This document shows, in pieces, positions 57,283-64,000 of a DNA stretch of 64,000 nt. A program made the position numbers and the translations under genes. The stretch is from Tetmemena sp. SeJ-2015 (Eukaryota > Ciliophora > Spirotrichea > Sporadotrichida > Oxytrichidae): the NCBI GenBank assembly GCA_027382625.1, contig JAJKFJ010021825.1:1-64000 (forward strand), read 5' to 3'. Below the pieces are notes generated by a model, which had not been told where the DNA came from, searched no databases, and saw nothing but the letters and a program-made list of their open reading frames with translations. Positions within the stretch are counted from its first letter, which is position 1. Every line of letters starts with the position of its first letter.

Positions 57283-60257
57283 TCAATTCCAAATTGTGAG
57301 GTAGCCACTTCTGTCTAGAGTGGCGATTCTATTCTGGAGACTTGCCCATCCAACGTCTACAATTCGAGAGTTGATACTTCCATTAAAGCTTGTGACCTGC
57401 TTGTCGAAATCTTCTAAGCCCTTCAACTAATCATTCTTTAGAGTTCTTACGAAGGCCCCACACTCAAAAATTAAAATCTTCATTTTAAAAGTGTTATTAC
57501 CTTAATCAATATCGAAAGCTACAACATGGCCTGACTAAGAGGGGCAAAGGGCTATATTGCCCAAAGGATTTAGGGCGATTCGAGAGGGCTGAGCAACGCT
57601 ACTGTAGTTAAGTGCATCCTCGATATATAATTAGAAATAAAATGGGATGATAGTCTAGACTACTTCATAAGTTCGAGAGTCGAGAAGCTTGAGAGTGTTA
57701 TCCTTTGAGTTCGTCAAAATGTAGTTACTATCAGGCATAAATATAGCTGAGGTTATAGCATCGTCATGCAACCCAATTATTACAAAGACAAAGAATAAAT
57801 TATCTCCTTGGCGGGGGACTTTGAGTTTGACTGCCATATTCTGATGCTGCCGTCCAGATGACCACTCACATAAACTCTGTCGGAGTAACTCACGTCTACT
57901 GAGTTACATTAAGAAGAGCACACAAACTATATAAGAAAAGATAAATACAGTATAATTGAACTGCTCTATTGATTGTCCTCTGTAAATGTCCCAAATCTTA
58001 ATAAGTCTATCATTACTGCCAGTAATGCATTTAGAACTGTAATTAGTGAAGCAGCAAGAGTTTATGAGATCTGTGTGCCCATTTAAGAAAGTCATCACTC
58101 TCAAAGGATTCGCCTTCAAGATCAAAATTTGAAGATATGTGAATTAATCTTAGCTTGGTTATCAGCTGTACACACTAACAGATGCTCAGCATTTTGGGAA
58201 TAGGTCATGCAAGTTATAGGCTTAGTGAACTTAGAAAATGAGGTCTTTAGTTAAAGGGTATTTCCCTCCCATACTTTGACTTGTGTTTCATAACCTGTGG
58301 CTATCAATTCTCCACATCTGCTCATTGCTAGACAAGACCCTCCTTGGTTATGAGCAAGCACACACTTCTCTGGCGTTGTGGGAATCAGTGATATCGAAAA
58401 ATGTGGATGAGCTCTTTCTCTTATTGTTGACGGTCTAATTGAGTTGGTGGTTCGGAATGGTTAAATCATAATTTAATTAGCAGCATACTATAATCATGCT
58501 GTGCTCATACTTGCTTTCCTCTTCAATGATTGACTCCATATCATTCTATGTGGATAACTGAGCGACTGATTTCTGTTGAGCTGTTTAAAAACAGTGGAAT
58601 TTAAATTATAAGCTAGCTACAGATAAATAATAGAATATTTGTGAAAGATCGCTGAATTCATTTGTTCCTGAGACTTTCTACAGAAGTTTGGTTGATGAGA
58701 AACCGTTTTAATTTGCTAAAGTGTGCCCTCCTGCCACTGAAAAATCCAATGTTGACTAGTCTGAAGCCTCAGTTGACCTCTTCAAATTTTATTCAAACTT
58801 TAACTCCACAAGTCTTAATAATTTTGAGTACTGCTGCTAGGTCTAAATCCAACTGGCGACTTGCTCTTAGCTGAATCGTTTCTCTAGTTTTAAAAGACAG
58901 CGCTTATCCTCTCATTATTGCTGCTGTCAGTGTTGTGACTATTGTTTGAGTTGCTCTAGTAACTCCTAATCTCAAAGTGGCTGTCTGACTTCACATGCTT
59001 CAAGGCCTTAACCTTGCTCTTTTGCATAGCGTACTTCCCAAGGAGAGATGATAAGAAGTAAATAAGCAACATGAATTAAAGTTTGTGATTCAACTTTCTG
59101 AGCTCCTTTTTAATGCAACTTGTCATTCCCTTTTAACTTACTCTCTTCAGGATAGTTGTGGTCTGAGGTTGAATTTCCCGCTAAGAAAGGGTTACTCTTC
59201 CTATTCTGTTGCTTGATGCTTGTCTTATTGAAGTCTCTCTTCTCATCAAAGAAGTTGTAGTCTTCTATCAGTTGCGCAGGCAGTTTCCTCGAATTTTAAG
59301 AATGAATACTTGTGAAGATAAAATTTTGACTGTTGTCATTTAGGTTGAGATAGGACCTGCTTGTCTTGAGTTCATGCTGCCTCCTCTAGCTATCTTGTAT
59401 GCTCACAGAATATCTCTCGTAGTCCACCACTTTCCTATAATTTCAGTTTTAAAATGACTTTTCAAGATTTTCTAGCTTACTCTTCTAGCAGTTATTTTTA
59501 GCGCATCAAATCTTATCTGAACTGCTCATACTAAGATCTCAATCACAAATCTTAGATCCACTTAAATAACTAACTAGCTTATAATGGAGTGAATGTCTGA
59601 ATCTCCTGGTCCTTTTGCTCCACTAGATTTCTGAAGTACTCCACTTTAACCTGTGTGAGTTCTTTCTCTTCCTCCTTCTCAAGTATCTCATCCTCCAATT
59701 GCGCTATTTTATCCCCTTGCTGTTTCTTGGTTTACTCCAACTCCCGCACTCGGCCCTTTGAAGTCAAGTAGAGCTAAGTCACTTCTTAAAGCTGACTCAC
59801 TAGGGCTAAATTCTCCTTCAGCAGTTAATCGCTCTTCTCCTTCATTTCTACATACTTGGCGGAAGTACTACAGAACTTTGTTATAACGAAAGTCAGACTA
59901 TGTACAATGGAAGATAATGATATTAAATTATTGGGGCTTGATGATTTTATAAAGGAGGGAGGAAATGTAGTTATTTAAGAAACTTACGTGAAGTTGACAT
60001 TCTACTGCAAATCCATATTCTCCAAGTGCTAATTAAACATCTTAAATAAAACAATAAATTTATGGCTGATTCTTAGCCTTGAGAGAGTGCATTTCTTAAT
60101 CGTATTGGCGGAATTCAAGGAAGAATTTTTCAAAAGGTCTCCTCTCAATCTTCTCTCTGAAATTAATTTCGTCTATGTACTTGAAGTTCCAAGGCTTGTA
60201 GTTCATGTGATGATATTCCTTTGCGCTGTTATTTTGACTTTTATCATCTAAATTCAT
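57283..60257 (-). CDS. ATG16: ATG16-like autophagy protein (coiled coil plus WD40)
   Basis: Scaffold that would direct ATG5-ATG12 to membranes for ATG8 lipidation. ATG 60257: MNLDDKSQNNSAKEYHHMN, then FREKIERRPFEKFFLEF, similar in position to the ATG5-binding helix. Coiled coil around 59600-59880 (KENLALVSQLQEVTQLYLTS, QQGDKIAQLEDEILEKEEEK). WD40 repeats from about 58400: PLRVMTFLNGHTDLINSCCF, CITGSNDRLIKIWDIYRGQS, SDRVYVSGHLDGSIRIWQSN, LHDDAITSAIFMPDSNYILT and NSKDNTLKLLDSRTYEVVQT, then PSRIALNPLGNIALCPSQSG. The repeat with SGHLDGSIRIW where a canonical WD repeat is degenerate is typical of ATG16L. TGA 57283-57285. Introns and IESs near 57460-57500, 57620, 57790-57830, 57900-57955, 58440-58560, 59050-59130 and 59900-60060 are only bracketed. 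Confidence 0.75.
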
Positions 60258-60387
60258 AGCTTCTCCCTCAAATTAATGAGGATTTTACTCAGCGGAGATT
60301 AATATAAACAATCTATTTATTAAATTAATTTTCTATAGAGTTAGTGTTTAGGTTTGAACTAAGCTGAAGGAGTGAAGTTTAAATTTG

Positions 60388-60600
60388 TCAGCTTTGATCT
60401 TCAGAAGATTGATTGTCACTGCTTATATTTTGGGTTAGTGAATTTGACTTTGAAAATTCCAATGACGCGATATTAGCTGTATAGGATTCTTCCATGTTAA
60501 ATTTAATATATCTAACATCATATCGTAAAATATCTTTAAAACAAAGTGATATGTTTGATGCGTGAGGCGGATTGATATCAAAATATAATAAATAGCTCAA
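60388..60600 (-). CDS. Short Ser/Asn-rich reading frame, doubtful
   Basis: Minus strand, 70 codons from ATG 60600; the last 35 (MEESYTANIASLEFSKSNS...) look like protein, ending TGA 60388-60390. Could be the last MDS of a gene or the 3' end of an unrelated transcript. Confidence 0.2.
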   Translation of the reverse strand: MSYLLYFDINPPHASNISLCFKDILRYDVRYIKFNMEESYTANIASLEFSKSNSLTQNISSDNQSSEDQS

Positions 60601-60774
60601 ATTATTAAGTAAACTTCTCCTTCTACATTAGCCTTGACGTCTTTATTATCGCAATCTGTAAATTCTTATTCTAAACACTAATTGAGAAAAGATAATTGAA
60701 AATAATGATTAAGATAAAAAAAATCCGATCAATCTTAAAACTCTAAGATAACTCAAAAATCAAGTCTTCTTATT

Positions 60775-61996
60775 TCAGTTCTCCTTCTCCTTTGCGGCTC
60801 CCATATATGAGGTCTCATCGTGACTCCATACTTCAGCAAACTCTCCCTTGATCAATATAGATCACATCAATTTAATGATTGATAAGTGAAAGTATTCCAA
60901 CTGCAAGTAAGCATCCTGGCACGAGGTAAAGAAGAGCTGGCTGTCCATGGTTGAAGATTATCATGATGACTACTGTAGTAATGATGGCGATCAGATAGCC
61001 CACAATCACAGCTAGAAAGTAGGATTTAGGAGCTGCGTTTGCTTTCTGGATAAGGTGTTGCACAAATGAATTAACACACAAGTTAATAGCAGAATAACAT
61101 ATTGGCTATGAATTGTCTGCGACCTTACCTGAGTTTTCAGCCTCGATCAAGGAGCTAAGTTGCTCTTTCTTCATAGTCTTTAGCACGTCAAATCTGAGGC
61201 AGAGTGACATGAAGATACCTGGGATAACAATATCTCCAAGACCAAGGATAGAATACTGCTTGGGGTCAGTGGTTAGATCTCTAATCATAAAAATGATATT
61301 CCTATATACTCTGGGGAACATGAGTTTGATGGGGGCATCGATATTCTTAGCAACAGTGACCATGACATCAGTGCCAAACACGAAGAAGATGTCGTAGAAG
61401 AAAAGAAGTGAGAGCAAAAGAGCGCCAGTCTTGAAGTTGCCCAAGAAGATCATCTACAAGGCGTGCACGCAGAACACAATGGCAATCATGTTGTTGAAGA
61501 TCCAGCTTTTGCTTACTGCATAGATAACGACTGCGATTCCCGAAAGAATGAGGCAGATGATGTCCAAGGGACTCACCTCCAACTCGATGTAAGAGTTCTT
61601 TATCTTGATCAACTTGGCCTCATCTAACTTGTCGACAGTCTCTCCTAGGAATGACTGAAGCATAGCCTTGATGCCAGTGCTTGCTCCGAGTCCGATGTAA
61701 CCCAACACAAAGTAGTTGACTGACTCTTTGCCAAAGAAGCGGATCAGAGCGTAGAGGAAGAGTAAGGTACCTCCTGCAAACAGTGGGAACTGCAAGGCAT
61801 CTTTATTACTAATAGTCTCTATACCACTTTCACTTTCAACAATAGTATTAAATGTATATTTAATGATTCTGCTCCCTTCTCCATAGTTAGCAACTTCTTC
61901 ATCTCTCCAATCATTTCTCTGAGCGATCTGTAAGAACCAACAATGATGATTCCAATTGAGAAAGCGCATATGTTCAGTTGCAGTAAAAGAAAACAA
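60775..61996 (-). CDS. Signal peptide peptidase (presenilin-type aspartyl protease), 5' end missing
   Basis: Intramembrane protease that cleaves signal peptides in the ER. The first visible block is a membrane segment, NICAFSIGIIIVGSYRSLRE (about 61985-61925). Then SNKDALQFPLFAGGTLLFLY, YFVLGYIGLGASTGIKAML and SPLDIICLILSGIAVVIYAV follow. The catalytic YD is in ALLLSLLFFYDIFFVFGTDV, the second catalytic aspartate in GLGDIVIPGIFMSL, and the PAL motif in HGQPALLYLVPGCLLAVG. A 31-bp IES then restores LSLIKGEFAEVWSHDETSY to TGA 60775-60777. An in-frame TAG (Gln) occurs near 61105. The segment before 61985 lacks an ATG in the required frame, and a frame change lies near 61860. The N-terminal MDS is therefore not adjacent. 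Family assignment is certain. Confidence 0.92.
60853..60883. other. IES, pointer TTGAT (ATCAA on the coding strand)
   Basis: TTGAT at 60848-60852 and 60879-60883. Excision of 31 bp joins GILSLI to KGEFAEVWSHDE, the conserved C-terminus of signal peptide peptidase. Confidence 0.9.
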
Positions 61997-62503
61997 TTGT
62001 ACTTAATAAATAAACTACAAATTATTTTTAAAAATCCAACATTGAAAACGGCTCTTTTTCCTTTTTTTATTCTGTATGGAACAAGTCTCTATTTCTAATT
62101 TAAAAGATATAATTAAACAAGCTTCTAATTCACGCTATAAATAAGCAGTTTATACTATTTCCACAATCATCCCACTGTAATCTAAAAAAAAACTCACTTA
62201 TTTCGCAAATGACTGACTAGTATTTTTTCAATTTTTAGCTTAAGAAAATGATTTAAGAATTTGTAAACAATTAGCTAAAATGATAGTCAAGAATAAGAAG
62301 TAGCGTAATTAATGTTAGCATCATCTACTTTGATTGAATGCTGACCATCCGTTTCTATATAATATGAGTATATAGAGAGTGTTCACTCTTTCAGCCTGAT
62401 AAAGTCTAATTAAAGAGAGTAAACTCCACACATGAAGATATTTAAGCAAGTCTTATAAGAATATATTGGGTTCTTGACTGCCTGATGAATTCTACAATTC
62501 TGT
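61997..62503. other. AT-rich intergenic stretch
   Basis: No coding segment seen between the signal peptide peptidase and the phosphatase stop. Confidence 0.55.
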
Positions 62504-64000
62504 TCATCGGCCTTGCTCTTCCTACTCATCGTAGGAAGACTTTCTAGGTCCTTAATTGGCCCATCTTGGAGGAGTGGGTGGTCTCTTCTTTAGAGGCTCC
62601 TCGTCAGTGATCCAGTTTTGCTCTGGGTTGTTAAGAGGGTAGATCATCTTAGGCACGATTTCATAATTCTTAAACAATCAAGGCCTCTTCATGTGCAGAT
62701 TTCAATTATTCTTGGTAATCTAGAGCATGGCACCTGCGTTTTTGTGTCTACCGCAATAATCGGTGGCTGAGAAGACAGTGAAGAGTTGTCCTCCAGCAAA
62801 GCGTTCGAAGCCGTCCATAACGCATTCGTGAGCTCTCAAAATGAACTTGGCTTTGTTGTTGTCCAAGAATTGCTTGACTCTGTCGGGGCCGAATTTCACA
62901 ATGTTTCCAGTTCCGTTGGGATCGCGGATAAAGTTGGGCTGAATACCGAGCTCCTAATCATTGTCAGTTGGATCTGACCAGAGGATGTCCACGACCAATT
63001 GCTGCTCTGGAGTAGAGACTTCGTGGATAACCTCAAGTGGGCGTTGGATCATCTCAATCTGCTCTATGTTAACTAAGGTGCTTCCGATACTTTAAAAATA
63101 AAGATTTTATTACCTCCATGGAGACAAACGATCTTATCTTCGATCACTGCAGCAAGTGGGAGCCAGTCGAACAAGTCATTGATCTTGTTGAACACAGAGT
63201 TGTAAAAAGGAAATTCATTCTTCACTACCTATAATAAAGAGTCTGGCTCAGCTGGATCTTCACCCAGTCTGTGAGAGCACTCTTCTGCAAAACCGAAGGC
63301 GTTGTTGATCCACTTGTCTTCATGGTTACCTCTGAGCAGATGGATTTTATCAGGGTACTTTACCTTGAGGGCCATCAACAGGCAAATGGTTTCAAGTGAG
63401 TGAGAGCCTCTGTCTACGTAGTCGCCCAAGAACAAATAGTCGAAGCATTCGATATCTCCAGTCTCACTGGGAGTTGACCACAGATCGAAGAATCTCATCA
63501 AGTCCAAACAAATGTCATTTAAGATGCAATGGGATTATAGTAATTCAAGTCTTGATACTGACCATGGATATCTCCGAACACTTTAAAAGGAGCATCTACT
63601 CTCAGGACCATAGGCTGATCTTCAAGAATCTTTTAGCACTCCTCAGCAAGAGCAATGATGTGCTCTCTTAATATAATCGTTCATAAATTAATAAAAGTCA
63701 TTTCAATCTTCTAAAAGGGTATATTTATAAATTGGGTTCCTTTCGGGGGTTCCCAAAAAATTCAGGAATTAATTTGCTTCAATACAAAGTATTTACTAAA
63801 TAAGGAAAAGAGAGTAGAGAGTGTCTACAGAGTTGCCGCCTGGATCCCTTTGGCCCCGGGCAGCAGCAGTGCCCAATTGCACCCGCCGAAATCGTTCATA
63901 CTTGGATGGGCTTGTTGTCGGGATTGGTCACAATAGAAATGGGATCGAAGCGAATGGTTGGGGACTTGCTACCACCTGATGGGGGAGTCTTAGATCCATT
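62504..64000 (-). CDS. PPKL/BSU-type Ser/Thr phosphatase, 5' part outside window
   Basis: Metal-dependent phosphatase of the kelch-phosphatase (PPKL, plant BSL/BSU1) group. Catalytic motifs: [14 protein letters not shown] (split by an IES), [48 protein letters not shown] across a 24-nt intron, [18 protein letters not shown] and [14 protein letters not shown]. The inserted segment [13 protein letters not shown] and the block [17 protein letters not shown] are typical of PPKL rather than PP1. TGA 62504-62506 after [14 protein letters not shown]. Upstream, 63700-64000 carries GC-rich coding-like sequence ([20 protein letters not shown], then [16 protein letters not shown] after a one-base shift), probably the linker towards kelch repeats beyond the window. 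RGNHED instead of RGNHES/C is unusual. Confidence 0.85.
62672..62713. other. IES, pointer ATTCTT
   Basis: ATTCTT at 62666-62671 and 62708-62713. Excision of 42 bp removes two TGAs and gives [16 protein letters not shown] in the phosphatase. Confidence 0.9.
63505..63551. other. IES, pointer TCAAGTC
   Basis: TCAAGTC at 63498-63504 and 63545-63551. Excision of 47 bp removes a TGA and joins [10 protein letters not shown] to [12 protein letters not shown]. Confidence 0.92.

Overview
The window is best read as germline (micronuclear) DNA of a spirotrich ciliate of the Oxytricha/Stylonychia/Tetmemena kind. Two things in the sequence show this. First, every recognisable protein reads through TAA and TAG as glutamine and ends at TGA, so ordinary ORF calling breaks each gene into pieces. 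Second, the coding segments (MDSs) are interrupted by AT-rich internal eliminated sequences (IESs). These are flanked by short direct repeats (pointers, 2-16 bp, different at each site), and removing one repeat plus the intervening DNA restores the frame of a conserved protein. Conventional GT...AG introns, mostly 24-150 bp, occur as well. I place 27 IES or pointer junctions at base resolution; others are only bracketed.

Layout. 1-3036: TBC/RabGAP gene (+). 3.0-6.5 kb: non-coding, with one copy of a 0.4 kb mobile repeat and a 1 kb palindromic element. 6.5-9.7 kb and 10.0-12.0 kb: two minus-strand genes, one EF-hand-like and one unrecognised. 12.17-12.28 kb: the last exon of a HINT/HIT-family gene whose other exons lie at 31.98-32.45 kb. 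The 19.7 kb between them holds an orphan TLDc segment, a RING/B-box gene, a sulfotransferase (interrupted by the mobile repeat), SGT1 (with a complete four-helix membrane-protein gene inside one IES), a dynein-2 intermediate chain (WDR60/DYNC2I1) and a long protein ending in an IS1595-type transposase. 32.7-37.1 kb: ABC ATPase, a small unknown gene and a coiled-coil protein. 37.5-42.3 kb: RMC1, with the complete ribosomal protein uS7 (RPS5) gene inside one IES on the other strand. 42.8-49.0 kb: a small membrane protein and a cyclin. 49.2-51.7 kb: a scrambled clathrin-adaptor mu gene with its N-terminal exons inverted. 52.7-64.0 kb (all minus): oxysterol-binding protein, casein kinase 1, an ATG16-like WD40 protein, signal peptide peptidase and a PPKL/BSU-type phosphatase.

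The main result is the DNA-rearrangement architecture: nested genes two levels deep (membrane-protein gene inside SGT1 inside HINT), an inverted scrambled gene, IESs as small as 19-21 bp, pointers lying inside introns, and a TA-flanked MITE family that supplies at least one IES exactly. Several conserved genes (HINT, ABC ATPase, possibly the phosphatase) carry isolated +1 base shifts in short homopolymers. I read these as residual assembly errors, so single-base frameshifts should not be over-interpreted.
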